Positions 7,721 to 15,613 of a DNA stretch of 28,491 nt are shown piece by piece; position 1 is the first letter of the stretch, and the number at the start of each line of letters is the position of its first letter. Below the pieces are notes generated by a model. It saw nothing but the letters and a program-made list of their open reading frames with translations. It was not told where the DNA came from and ran no database searches. Both the position numbers and the translations under genes were made by a program. Source of the stretch: an uncultured Christensenellaceae bacterium (GTDB lineage: Bacteria; Bacillota; Clostridia; Christensenellales; Borkfalkiaceae); the NCBI GenBank assembly GCA_910588685.1, contig CAJUPX010000023.1, positions 1-28,491 on the forward strand, in the 5' to 3' direction.

Positions 7721-8924
7721 AATCTTTTTTTCCGTTCATACCGGCGTCCGCACTTTCGCTATCTTCGGAAATTTCCCTGATTTCCGGATTTTCCGCGCCG
7801 TCGCTTTCACCGCTCTCTTCACTCTGCGCCACGTTTTCGCCGCCGTCACCGTCGGCGCCGTCATTATTTTCGGGCGCAACCACAGGTTTTCTTCTCATTA
7901 TATATATATGATAACCGAGCGTCAACAACCCGGTTACAATCATACTGAGATAATAAGTTATTGTACGCACAATCATCATTGATAATGCTATAAACTGCGA
8001 ATCGAATGCTATTGTATAAAGCTTTAAATACAGATACTCGAACACTCCCACTCCGCCGGGCAGAGGCACGGACGTGTAACCTACTATTAAAAAGGACTGT
8101 AATACGAATACGTCCCAGAAAGGCGCGTTGGGGTCTGCCGCAAGACAAACGAAACAGGAAATAAGCACCCGGAATACTCTCTGACCCATATTTACAATAA
8201 GGGCTTCCAAAAACAGCAGCTTGTGCTTTCTTATAACTTTGAGACAGTCGCTGTATTTTGTAGTTTCGTTAAGTAGTTTGGTACGCCATTTTTCGGTATT
8301 TTTAATGAGCTTAATTTTATTTAAAAATGTAATAATTCCGTTGCCGGCTTTAAGCACCACTCTGTGGCAAAACAGACAGGCAAGGAAAAACGCCAGCAGT
8401 ATGGTCTGCACCACAAGTCCTATAATTATTAAAAACTGCGGAAAAAACTCAAACTGCGAAAGCATATGCGGGCGTATAAATATAGCTATAATGCCCAGAA
8501 TAACCAACGCCGCGGTATAGGCAATAAGATTAAAAACGAGAGTAAAAGAAGCCGTTCCCACGCTCATTCCGTCTTTTACCATATAATAAGCCGAGGCAGG
8601 CTGTCCGCCCGAGGCCGACGGAGTTATCGCCGAATAATAAATATCTGCGGCGGAATACACCATTGCGGAGCCGATTTTACATTTATGCCCGAATCTGCGG
8701 CTGATTATGTAAAGGCTGAACCCCTCGCAGGCGGTGGCGAGAAACATACAGCAAACGGCGGCAAAAAGCAACCATTTGTTGCTTTCGGAAATAAACTTAC
8801 CTATATTCTGAAAGTTAAGTTCCGAATTACTCTTAAAAAGAACTACAAGAGTTAAAACTATGAGCAAAAGCAAAAACGCAATGTTAAGCAATTGTTTTTT
8901 GATTGATCTGGATATTTTTTTCAT
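7707..8924 (-). CDS. YbhN/MprF-type lysylphosphatidylglycerol synthase transmembrane-domain protein (flippase-like)
   Basis: 405 residues with about seven to eight membrane helices over residues 10-330. It carries the family landmarks PSASGGQPASAYY (about 102-114) and PLPGGVGVFEYLY (about 288-300). This is the UPF0104/LPG_synthase_TM family, related to the flippase half of MprF, but without the aminoacyltransferase half. Family members are thought to move lipids or lipid-linked molecules across the membrane; the substrate here is unknown. The last 65 or so residues form an acidic, Ser/Glu/Asp-rich tail that looks disordered. It overlaps pssA by 14 nt, which supports a role in phospholipid homeostasis. 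The ribosome-binding site is weak (AAAGGT some 16 nt upstream). Confidence 0.88.
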   Translation of the reverse strand: MKKISRSIKKQLLNIAFLLLLIVLTLVVLFKSNSELNFQNIGKFISESNKWLLFAAVCCMFLATACEGFSLYIISRRFGHKCKIGSAMVYSAADIYYSAITPSASGGQPASAYYMVKDGMSVGTASFTLVFNLIAYTAALVILGIIAIFIRPHMLSQFEFFPQFLIIIGLVVQTILLAFFLACLFCHRVVLKAGNGIITFLNKIKLIKNTEKWRTKLLNETTKYSDCLKVIRKHKLLFLEALIVNMGQRVFRVLISCFVCLAADPNAPFWDVFVLQSFLIVGYTSVPLPGGVGVFEYLYLKLYTIAFDSQFIALSMMIVRTITYYLSMIVTGLLTLGYHIYIMRRKPVVAPENNDGADGDGGENVAQSEESGESDGAENPEIREISEDSESADAGMNGKKDYERQ

Positions 8925-8990
8925 AGTTTTTACAAGTGACCTTTTTTTATTATAATATTTTGCAGCATAATTGTCAACCTAATTACATTA

Positions 8991-9037
8991 AAAAATATCG
9001 CGCGTCCGTGTGAGCGGACGCGCGATGTTAACATCGC
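8991..9037 (-). terminator. parB terminator overlapping a second palindrome
   Basis: A perfect 12-bp GC-rich stem (8997-9008 with 9015-9026) is followed on the minus strand by a T-run at 8995-8991, typical of an intrinsic terminator after parB. A perfect 16-bp palindrome, GCGATGTTAACATCGC (9022-9037), shares five bases of the stem, so the two folds are mutually exclusive. Confidence 0.85.
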
Positions 9038-9040
9038 AAA

Positions 9041-9958
9041 CTATTTTTTATTGTCTATAATATCGAGTATTTCCTCTATCCTGTCAAGGTCGTCGCGAGA
9101 ATAATAATCTATATATATTCTGCCCTTCTTGTCGGTACCTATCAAACTGACCTTGGTGCGGAACGTGTACCGCATACGCTCCACAAGACTTTTAAGTTCG
9201 ATTGACGCGAGGGCTCTTTTCTTCTTTTTACGTTCGTCAAGTACGTCAGCCGGAATATTGAATGCGCGCACCCTCTTTTCAAGCTCGCGCACCGAAACCT
9301 GCGCTTTTACAGCCTCCTGCGCAAATTTTATCTGGTCGTCCGCCGGCAAAGTAACTATCGTCCTTGCGTGTCCTGCCGAAAGCTTACCCTCGGCAACAAG
9401 CATCATTACGTCCGGACACAGATTTAAAAGCCTTAAAGTGTTTGCAACGGCGGGACGTGATTTACCTATACGCTCGGCAAGTTCGTCCTGCGTCAGCTTA
9501 AATTCCGTCATAAGCTGTTTCATTGCCGTAGCGGCTTCAATAGGGTTTAAATCCTCGCGCTGCAGGTTTTCTATCAGCGATATTTCTTTAATTTCGCCGG
9601 CGTTATAATCCTTTATTACAACGGGTATGGTAGTTTTGCCCGCAAGCTTGCTCGCCCTGAAACGGCGTTCGCCGGCAATAATCATATACGTGCCGTTCTT
9701 ATTATCGTTTACAACAATAGGCATAATAACGCCGTGCCTGGAAATTGACGCAGCGAGTTCTTTTAACGCCTGTTCGTCAAAATTTTTACGCGGCTGATTG
9801 GGGTTTGCCACTAATTTGTCCAGCGGCATTTCGCGGGCGTTCGCCCTCTCTTCCTCCGTATAAAGGCTTGTACGGTTTTCGTATGTATGCTCGAACGCCG
9901 CCTCGCTATCCTCCAACAATGAGCTGAAATCTCTTCCTAATCCTCTTCCTTTCGCCAT
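9041..9958 (-). CDS. parB: Chromosome partitioning protein ParB (Spo0J)
   Basis: 305 residues. The first 20 or so (MAKGRGLGRDFSSLL) resemble the basic peptide that stimulates ParA ATPase. The ParB/Srx CTP-binding domain follows, with GERRFR at 96-101 and ENLQRE at 130-135. A helix-turn-helix at about 156-177 (TQDELAERIGKSRPAVANTL) recognises parS, and a C-terminal dimerisation domain is last. ParB loads on parS as a CTP-dependent clamp, organises the origin and recruits SMC. An AGAGGTGA ribosome-binding site precedes the ATG. The gene lies 11 nt after parA in one operon, close to three parS-like sites. No noc paralogue is present in the window. Confidence 0.96.
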   Translation of the reverse strand: MAKGRGLGRDFSSLLEDSEAAFEHTYENRTSLYTEEERANAREMPLDKLVANPNQPRKNFDEQALKELAASISRHGVIMPIVVNDNKNGTYMIIAGERRFRASKLAGKTTIPVVIKDYNAGEIKEISLIENLQREDLNPIEAATAMKQLMTEFKLTQDELAERIGKSRPAVANTLRLLNLCPDVMMLVAEGKLSAGHARTIVTLPADDQIKFAQEAVKAQVSVRELEKRVRAFNIPADVLDERKKKKRALASIELKSLVERMRYTFRTKVSLIGTDKKGRIYIDYYSRDDLDRIEEILDIIDNKK

Positions 9959-9969
9959 AATCTCACCTC

Positions 9970-10734
9970 TTATTTCTGCTTAGATAAAAATTCCTCGGTC
10001 AGTGCCTTGTAAGCTCTCGCCCCCACACACTTAGGGTCGTGCTGAACAATGGGCAAGCCGTGGCTCGGAGCCTCGCTCAGACGGACGTTTCTGGGAATTA
10101 TTATCTCGTATAATTTATTTTTAAAAAACTTTTTTATCTCCGACGTTATCTGCTTTGCAATCAGCGCCCTGCCATCGTACATAGTTATAACCACTCCCTC
10201 TATAACGAGCTTGGGGTTAAGATGCTGACGCACCATTGCAATTGTATTCATAAGCTGGCTAACGCCCTCCAACGCGTAATACTCGGATTGCAGAGGTATA
10301 ATTATAGAATCGGATGCAACCCACGCGTTTATCGTTAAAAGTCCGAGCGACGGAGGACAGTCGATAAATATGTAGTCGTAGTTATTCTTAACCGATTCGA
10401 GCACGGTTTTTAAAATATGCTCGCGGTTACGCTTGTATACGAGGTCTACCTCCGCCCCCGTCAAATCGACGTTGGCGGGAAGTATATCCAGGTACTTAAC
10501 TTGCGTGGGCAAAATGTTGTTTGCAATTTTCTCGTCCTCTATAAGAACATTATAAACCGACTTTTTTAACGCGCTTTTTGAAAAGCCCAAACCGGTTGTG
10601 GCATTGCCCTGCGAATCGAGATCGATAAGTAATACTTTCTTACCGAAGTCAGCACAATACGCAGCCATATTTATTGCGGTAGTTGTTTTGCCCACGCCGC
10701 CTTTTTTATTTGAAAACGAAATTACTTTTCCCAT
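9970..10734 (-). CDS. parA: Chromosome partitioning ATPase ParA (Soj)
   Basis: 254 residues, normal for the family. The deviant Walker A motif KGGVGKTT is at residues 11-18, with the signature Lys also at 11. The IFIDCPPSLG Walker B/A' region is near 125-134. The C-terminal DNA-binding surface region is present (VRLSEAPSHGLPI). ParA dimerises on ATP, binds DNA nonspecifically and is released by ParB. In Firmicutes it also influences DnaA. It lies upstream of parB in the same operon and 40 nt downstream of ftsH on the same strand. A parS-like site lies in that gap. Confidence 0.96.
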   Translation of the reverse strand: MGKVISFSNKKGGVGKTTTAINMAAYCADFGKKVLLIDLDSQGNATTGLGFSKSALKKSVYNVLIEDEKIANNILPTQVKYLDILPANVDLTGAEVDLVYKRNREHILKTVLESVKNNYDYIFIDCPPSLGLLTINAWVASDSIIIPLQSEYYALEGVSQLMNTIAMVRQHLNPKLVIEGVVITMYDGRALIAKQITSEIKKFFKNKLYEIIIPRNVRLSEAPSHGLPIVQHDPKCVGARAYKALTEEFLSKQK

Positions 10735-10755
10735 ATTCTTCTGAATTTTTTAAAT

Positions 10756-10771
10756 AGTTTCACGGGAAACA
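10756..10771. promoter_or_regulatory. parS-like site between parA and ftsH
   Basis: The 16-mer AGTTTCACGGGAAACA differs from the consensus TGTTTCACGTGAAACA at two positions (first base and base 10) and keeps most of the dyad. Its place just upstream of parA supports ParB binding and possible autoregulation. Confidence 0.7.
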
Positions 10772-10774
10772 AAT

Positions 10775-12790
10775 TTAATTTTCGTCCGTTGAGGAGTACT
10801 TTTTAAAGGTGTTTTCAACGTGCTTGGAATCCTGTTTATCCATATATTCGATTACTTCGGAGTAGGTTTTCCCTTTCATCAGCATTTCAACTTCTTCCGT
10901 GTAAATGGTTTCGCGTTCAATAAGAACCCTTGCCATATTGTCGAGTATGGAACGGTTTTCGGTAAGAAGTTTGGTAGCTCTCGCGTGCGCGTCGTTAATA
11001 ATTTTACGCATTTCCTCGTCGATAAGCCTTGCGGTTTCTTCCGAATACGCACTGTGGGTTTCCATATCCTTGCCGAGGAAAACGGTCTGCGAATCAGAAC
11101 CGTAAGCCATAAGCCCGAGCTTTTCGCTCATACCCCATTCGGTTACCATACGTTTTGCCGTTTCGGTTGCCTGCTCTATATCGCCAGAAGCTCCCGTGCA
11201 GATGTCTTTTATAACAATCTCTTCCGCAACTCTGCCGCCGAGTCCCATACAGATATTGTCGAGCAGCTTCGCCTTTGAAACGTGGTTGTCGTCCGTTTCG
11301 GGACGCATAAGCGTATAACCCGCCGCAGGCCCGCGCGGAATAATAGTAACTTCCTGCACAGGGTCGCACTTCTCGCATAAATGAGCAAGTATCGCGTGCC
11401 CCGATTCGTGGTAAGCGGTAATACGCTTGTCGCTCTCCGTTATAACGTGGCTCTTTCTCTGGGGTCCCATTATAACTTTATTGATGCCCTCGTAGAGCTC
11501 GGTGTTACCGATAAATTTTTTGTCGGCACGCGCGGCAAGTATAGCCGCTTCGTTAAGGAGATTTGCAAGGTCCGCACCGGAAAATCCGGCAGTCATACGC
11601 GCAACGGTTTTAAAATTGACCTCAGGGTCCATAGGTTTGTTGCGCGCGTGTACCTTTAATATCTGTTCCCTTCCGCGGACGTCGGGGAGATTAACGTAAA
11701 TCTGCCTGTCAAATCTTCCGGGTCTGGTAAGAGCCGGGTCGAGTATATCGGCACGGTTGGTTGCAGCCATAACTATTACGCCCTCGTTAGACTCGAATCC
11801 GTCCATCTGCACGAGTATCTGGTTCAGGGTCTGCTCTCTCTCGTCGTTGCCGCCGCCGAGTCCCGCGCCGCGGTGTCTGCCGACCGCGTCGATTTCGTCT
11901 ATAAATATAATGCAGGGCTGATTTTTCTTAGCCATATCAAATAGGTCGCGTACGCGCGAGGCGCCCACGCCGACGTACATTTCAACGAAGTCCGAGCCGG
12001 ATACCGAGAAGAACGGAACTCCCGCCTCGCCTGCAACAGCCTTTGCAAACAGCGTTTTACCTGTACCGGGATGTCCTACCAAAAGCACTCCTTTTGGTAT
12101 GCGCGCACCTAAATCGGAGAATTTTTTAGGCTGGCGCAAAAACTCAACGATTTCCGCAAGCTCAACCTTTTCTTCCTCTGCCCCGGCAACGTCCGAAAAA
12201 CGTACTTTAATATTAGTAGATATACGCGCTTTGGTCTTGGCAAAGCTCATAACCTTTCCGGCTCCGCCCATCGACGAGCGTATTATAAGGAAAAATATTA
12301 CGCAGACAGCCACAAGCGATAACACGCTGAACGCCGTGGATACCCAGCTTCCGGAGTTGGGGTTTGACATAGAAACACTTACTCCGTAACTGCGCCATTC
12401 CGCTATTGTAGGGTAACCGCCGTCGCCGCTGTAAAGCGAATATCCGTAACAGAAGTATTCGGCTCTGCCGCCTACCTTAGTGTAACCCGTCCATTTGTAT
12501 CCGTCTATTTTGACTTCGCGGATAGCCACTATGGGTTTATTGTCTTTGTCAACTACTTTGCCGTCGTCGTTGAGTTTATATCCGGCATCAGCCAAATCGT
12601 CTTCGGATACTCCCTCTTTCAGGTTGCCCTCTTCATCGACGTACTGAGTATTTTCGATATATTTCAAAAATTCGTCCACACCCTTGGAGTCAGCACCGCC
12701 GTGCAACGTCTGGGTGATAATAATTGTAACTATAGCTACCGCAAGTACCGCTATTACCGCCCAAAAAATAATTTTGCCCTTTTTACTCAA
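10775..12790 (-). CDS. ftsH: ATP-dependent zinc metalloprotease FtsH
   Basis: 671 residues. Two membrane helices (about 8-28 and about 148-172) bracket an extracytoplasmic domain of about 120 residues. The AAA domain has Walker A GHPGTGKT at 239-246, Walker B IIFIDEID near 295, and the second region of homology with RPGRFDR. The zinc protease motif HESGH is at 461-465. FtsH degrades membrane and regulatory proteins, and in Bacillus it affects sporulation entry. H240 replaces the usual Pro of GPPGTGKT. The start is TTG at 12790, set by AAAGGAG 6-7 nt upstream. It is the first gene to the left of the putative origin and is co-directional with parA and parB. Confidence 0.96.
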   Translation of the reverse strand: MSKKGKIIFWAVIAVLAVAIVTIIITQTLHGGADSKGVDEFLKYIENTQYVDEEGNLKEGVSEDDLADAGYKLNDDGKVVDKDNKPIVAIREVKIDGYKWTGYTKVGGRAEYFCYGYSLYSGDGGYPTIAEWRSYGVSVSMSNPNSGSWVSTAFSVLSLVAVCVIFFLIIRSSMGGAGKVMSFAKTKARISTNIKVRFSDVAGAEEEKVELAEIVEFLRQPKKFSDLGARIPKGVLLVGHPGTGKTLFAKAVAGEAGVPFFSVSGSDFVEMYVGVGASRVRDLFDMAKKNQPCIIFIDEIDAVGRHRGAGLGGGNDEREQTLNQILVQMDGFESNEGVIVMAATNRADILDPALTRPGRFDRQIYVNLPDVRGREQILKVHARNKPMDPEVNFKTVARMTAGFSGADLANLLNEAAILAARADKKFIGNTELYEGINKVIMGPQRKSHVITESDKRITAYHESGHAILAHLCEKCDPVQEVTIIPRGPAAGYTLMRPETDDNHVSKAKLLDNICMGLGGRVAEEIVIKDICTGASGDIEQATETAKRMVTEWGMSEKLGLMAYGSDSQTVFLGKDMETHSAYSEETARLIDEEMRKIINDAHARATKLLTENRSILDNMARVLIERETIYTEEVEMLMKGKTYSEVIEYMDKQDSKHVENTFKKYSSTDEN

Positions 12791-13045
12791 ATCTATCTCC
12801 TTTCAACAGTTATTATAAAATTTTTAATGCGCTAACAAAAATAGTTAACGATATAAACTATTTTATCACAATAAAAATTACATTTCAAGTGTTTGCGGCT
12901 GATAAATAAATTTATCACAAAATTTTTACCTTTCTATTATATTATGGTAAACTTTCAAGAGGTTATAACCCGTAAAATAAATTGTATAAAATAGCTAATT
13001 ATGGCAAAATATATATAGGCGCATAGCTAATTTTTATTATAAAAA

Positions 13046-13061
13046 TGTTTAACGTGAAACT
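13046..13061. promoter_or_regulatory. parS-like site in the origin segment
   Basis: TGTTTAACGTGAAACT has two mismatches to the parS consensus TGTTTCACGTGAAACA, with the central ACGTGAAAC intact. Confidence 0.6.
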
Positions 13062-13088
13062 TTCAACTAAATTTTTTAATTATATTTA

Positions 13089-13104
13089 TGTTTCACGTGG
13101 AACG
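13089..13104. promoter_or_regulatory. parS-like site in the origin segment
   Basis: TGTTTCACGTGGAACG matches the first eleven bases of the parS consensus exactly and differs at two positions in the right half. It lies 43 bp from the preceding parS-like site and 24 bp before the first exact DnaA box. Confidence 0.75.
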
Positions 13105-13519
13105 TGTAACGCCTGATATTTTGTAATTGTGGATAAATTACTGTGTTTTATACAATCCGTGTTGATATTTTTTAGAAAATTTTCGGGTAATTGTTGATAA
13201 ATTTTGCTTAATATTTAAAGTATATACCTTAATTTATATTGATTTCTTAAAAAATACGTGATTTTGTGGATAAAAATTAGCAATTTAAAGATTAAACGGA
13301 AATAATTAATGTGGATAACAATTTAAAATGTTAATAATTTGTTGATAAATTTTATAAAAAGTGCTTTAACTGACGGTTTTTTTGATACGCAGAGATTTTA
13401 AATTGTTTTGCGCTTATCTGCTTAATTATGCGCTATTAAATAAATTAAAAATAGAAAATTAACAAAAATTTCAAATACATATTATAAATAATTATAGATA
13501 AGGCAATAACACATACCAA

Positions 13520-14080
13520 ATGAACTACTCTTTTAATTTATACAATGCAATGGCAGGCGACGGAGTTTGCCTTACTTTAAAAAAACTCGGCAGAGAATTT
13601 TCCTTTCCTCCCGTTATACTTTGCATCGGCAGCGATTTATCGGTCGGCGACAGTCTCGGTCCCGTTACGGGAACAAAGCTTAAAGAAAAGCTTAAAAATC
13701 TTAACTGTTTCATTTACGGAACTCTCTCCAAACCGATTACGGCAAAAGAAGTCAAATATATGAACCCGTTTTTAAAAGCAACTCATCCCGACAGTCCGAT
13801 TATTGCCGTGGACGCCGCCGTAGGACTTGCCGGCGACATAGGGCTTATAAAAATTTCCGACAACGGACTTAAACCGGGTAGCGGAGCAAACAAAAAGCTT
13901 GCAAAAGTCGGTGATATTTCAATTATGGGAATAGTTGCCGAACGCACGGTTTTTAACTACTCGCTATTTTCAGCAACCCGTCTGAACATCATATATAAAA
14001 TGGCGGATATAATATCCGAAGGAATATCAAGCTTTATTATAGAAAATCTTCAAAATCAATCCTTAAAAACCGCTCTTTAA
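13520..14080 (+). CDS. yyaC: Sporulation protein YyaC (DUF1256, GPR-like fold)
   Basis: 186 residues. Conserved blocks typical of YyaC are visible: VILCIGSDLSVGDSLGP near 32-48, a YGTLSKPITAKE stretch near 70-81, IIAVDAAVGLAGDIG near 93-107, and a GSGANKKLAKVGDISIMGIV segment. The family is related to the germination protease GPR and is found in spore-formers; in B. subtilis it is made in the forespore and sits near soj-spo0J. The exact role is unsettled. The ribosome-binding site is poor (only AAGG some 17 nt upstream of this ATG). A CATATTA at 13478-13484 could be a sporulation -10 element, but no good -35 accompanies it. Confidence 0.88.
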   Translation: MNYSFNLYNAMAGDGVCLTLKKLGREFSFPPVILCIGSDLSVGDSLGPVTGTKLKEKLKNLNCFIYGTLSKPITAKEVKYMNPFLKATHPDSPIIAVDAAVGLAGDIGLIKISDNGLKPGSGANKKLAKVGDISIMGIVAERTVFNYSLFSATRLNIIYKMADIISEGISSFIIENLQNQSLKTAL

Positions 14081-14106
14081 AAAAACACCCGGCAAAGGGT
14101 GTTTTT
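14081..14106. terminator. Shared terminator between convergent yyaC and the SLOG gene
   Basis: A 10-bp stem AAAAACACCC/GGGTGTTTTT with loop GGCAAA. The A/T ends give U-runs on both strands. It abuts the yyaC stop and covers the stop codon of the minus-strand SLOG gene. Confidence 0.85.
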
Positions 14107-14566
14107 AAATTTCAATTATTTTTTTTTTGTTTTTTCTCGCATAATTTACCGTATAAAAAGTGCCGCCGCTTTTTTTTCTTAAATAACTTACCAAAACGTC
14201 GCAGTTATCAACTAAATACCTGTTGCGCATATGCATACAGCCATTAAAATAAACGTCCGACAAAATAATCTTTTCATCACAAGCTTTTAAAATATTTTCA
14301 TAGCGCAGTTTGTCTTTACAAGAGTAATAATTATCCTGGCCGGTAAAGGGAATACAGGCGCAAAGGGTAATATCTTTATACGTTTTTTTGAGGCGCAAAA
14401 TGCATTCCGCCGAAATTAAATCAAAACCCGTGGCAGCGCCGAACAAAAACCTGCGTGTACCGAGCTTAACCAACTTTTCCGCAACCCGCTCTAAAACGCA
14501 TAAATCAAAATCACCGCACAGTTGCCTGTGGCCGGTAAAAGCGCAGGTACAATAAGAAGTGCTCAT
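14105..14566 (-). CDS. SLOG-superfamily protein of the YspA/YpsA (DUF1273-like) type
   Basis: 153 residues. The opening CAFTGHRQL and the GAATGFDLISAECIL stretch near 43-57 are the glycine-rich nucleotide-binding elements of SLOG proteins. DNCDVLVSYL and GGTFYTVNYARK follow near the C-terminus. Families of this fold bind nucleotides or nucleotide derivatives; B. subtilis YpsA has been linked to cell division and stress. The substrate here is unknown. Its start overlaps the rsmG stop by 4 nt (ATGA), so the two are translationally coupled, which is not a standard partner arrangement. The product is cysteine-rich near both ends of the first half (for example C6, C8, C17). Confidence 0.75.
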   Translation of the reverse strand: MSTSYCTCAFTGHRQLCGDFDLCVLERVAEKLVKLGTRRFLFGAATGFDLISAECILRLKKTYKDITLCACIPFTGQDNYYSCKDKLRYENILKACDEKIILSDVYFNGCMHMRNRYLVDNCDVLVSYLRKKSGGTFYTVNYARKNKKKIIEI

Positions 14567-15237
14567 AACGGCTGTTTTCTCTCTTTTCCCTGACCGCGCG
14601 GGTATTTTTCGGGAGTTTTTTTAATCTTCCTTATTACCAGCGCCACCCTTTTTCCGCCGTCTTCGGGCAACCGATATTCAAACAGGCGCTCTATTTCTCC
14701 GCCCAGAATTTTAACGGCGCTAACGCTTTCTTTTATCTCTCCGGCAACGTCGGCTTTATACGCTATAAAAATTCCGCCTAATTTAACGTAAGGTAAACAG
14801 TACTCCGAAAGAGTATTGAGCCTGGCCACCGCGCGCGCAGTACAAACGTCAAAACTCTCCCTTAAATGCGACCTCGCTCCGTCTTCGGCGCGGATATTTT
14901 TTATTTCAGCACCGCTTAATCCGAGCTTATCCACAACTTCATTAAGATGTATACACTTTTTCCCCGTGCTCTCTATAAGTGTAAAGTCCAGATCCGGGCG
15001 TATAATTTTTAGAGGAACGGAGGGAAACCCTCCCCCGGAACCTATTTCAACTGTTTTTGCTCCGTAAGGGAACAGACTTTCCGGCAAAATACTGTCGCAA
15101 AAATGCTTGATATACACGTCCTTTTTGTTGCAAATAGCCGTTAAATTAAATTTTTTGTTATTTTCGGAGAGTATTTTTTCAAACTCTGCAAACTTTTCTG
15201 CGCTCGCACCCTCCGAAAATATCTTAACCAAATCCAT
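14563..15237 (-). CDS. rsmG: 16S rRNA (guanine-N7) methyltransferase RsmG
   Basis: 224 residues from the ATG at 15237. An ATG at 15297 is also in frame, but the added 20 residues cover DnaA-box-like sequences and match nothing in the family. The SAM-binding motif VEIGSGGGFPSVPLKI is near 62-77. Conserved ARAVARLN and YKAD segments follow. RsmG methylates G527 (E. coli numbering) of 16S rRNA. In most Firmicutes it sits after mnmG; here it lies on the minus strand beside the origin without mnmE or mnmG. An exact DnaA box (14927-14935) lies inside the gene. Confidence 0.92.
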   Translation of the reverse strand: MDLVKIFSEGASAEKFAEFEKILSENNKKFNLTAICNKKDVYIKHFCDSILPESLFPYGAKTVEIGSGGGFPSVPLKIIRPDLDFTLIESTGKKCIHLNEVVDKLGLSGAEIKNIRAEDGARSHLRESFDVCTARAVARLNTLSEYCLPYVKLGGIFIAYKADVAGEIKESVSAVKILGGEIERLFEYRLPEDGGKRVALVIRKIKKTPEKYPRGQGKERKQPL

Positions 15238-15613
15238 ACCCGCATTATACCAGATTTTATCCACGATTACAATTAAAAAGTTATCAACATTTAACATTTT
15301 ACGGTTGATATCTTTAATTTTTACTCTTTATCAAAATTAATCGCTTTTATCCGTCTGAACTTTCTCTGAATATAATTTAAAAGTTATTAAGTTTTAAACA
15401 TTTTATCAACCTTTTTATTAACAAAAAAATTACCTGTTTTCCACCTCTAAATATAGGTTATTTAATTGCTTTTTTTTACTTTTTTTGATATTATAGATAC
15501 GTATTAGAGATAGTTTGATTAATTTTCCACAAACTCACATCTCCTACTATTATTAATTCTATTAATACTTCTAATATAAAAATAAAAAATATCATACTAA
15601 GGGTCAGAAAATT
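15238..15613. other. Intergenic segment between divergent rsmG and dnaN with DnaA-box-like sites
   Basis: 376 bp, AT-rich and without a gene. One-mismatch DnaA boxes occur at 15257-15265 (TTATCCACG), 15281-15289 (TTATCAACA) and 15523-15531 (TTTTCCACA), and a weaker one at 15403-15411. All are in the opposite orientation to the ftsH-side cluster. It may be a second origin subregion, or the remains of the dnaA-dnaN junction that regulates dnaN. Confidence 0.5.
15466..15494 (+). promoter_or_regulatory. Likely sigma-A promoter of dnaN
   Basis: TTGCTT (15466-15471) and TATTAT (15489-15494) are spaced by 17 bp, with an extended -10 TG at 15486-15487. It lies 119 bp upstream of the dnaN start. This predicts that dnaN is transcribed on its own and not from a dnaA promoter. 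Confidence 0.5.

Larger units (their letters stand above)
12791..13519. other. oriC: Putative replication origin: AT-rich gene-free segment with DnaA boxes
   Basis: About 730 bp with no gene, very AT-rich, between divergent ftsH and yyaC. It contains exact DnaA boxes TGTGGATAA at 13128-13136, 13265-13273 and 13310-13318, and one-mismatch boxes TGTTGATAA at 13192-13200 and 13340-13348, all in the same orientation. It also has two parS-like sites, a GGTTATAACC palindrome (12961-12970), a repeated ATAGCTAATT (12991 and 13023), and a 7-bp inverted repeat around 12840-12862 near the ftsH leader. Divergent gene polarity and the parAB neighbours fit an origin. dnaA itself is absent. Confidence 0.7.

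Noticed and set aside
15237..15297. Longer RsmG start at 15297
   Set aside because: The added residues come from AT-rich DNA holding DnaA-box-like sites, with no ribosome-binding site; the 224-residue form fits the family.
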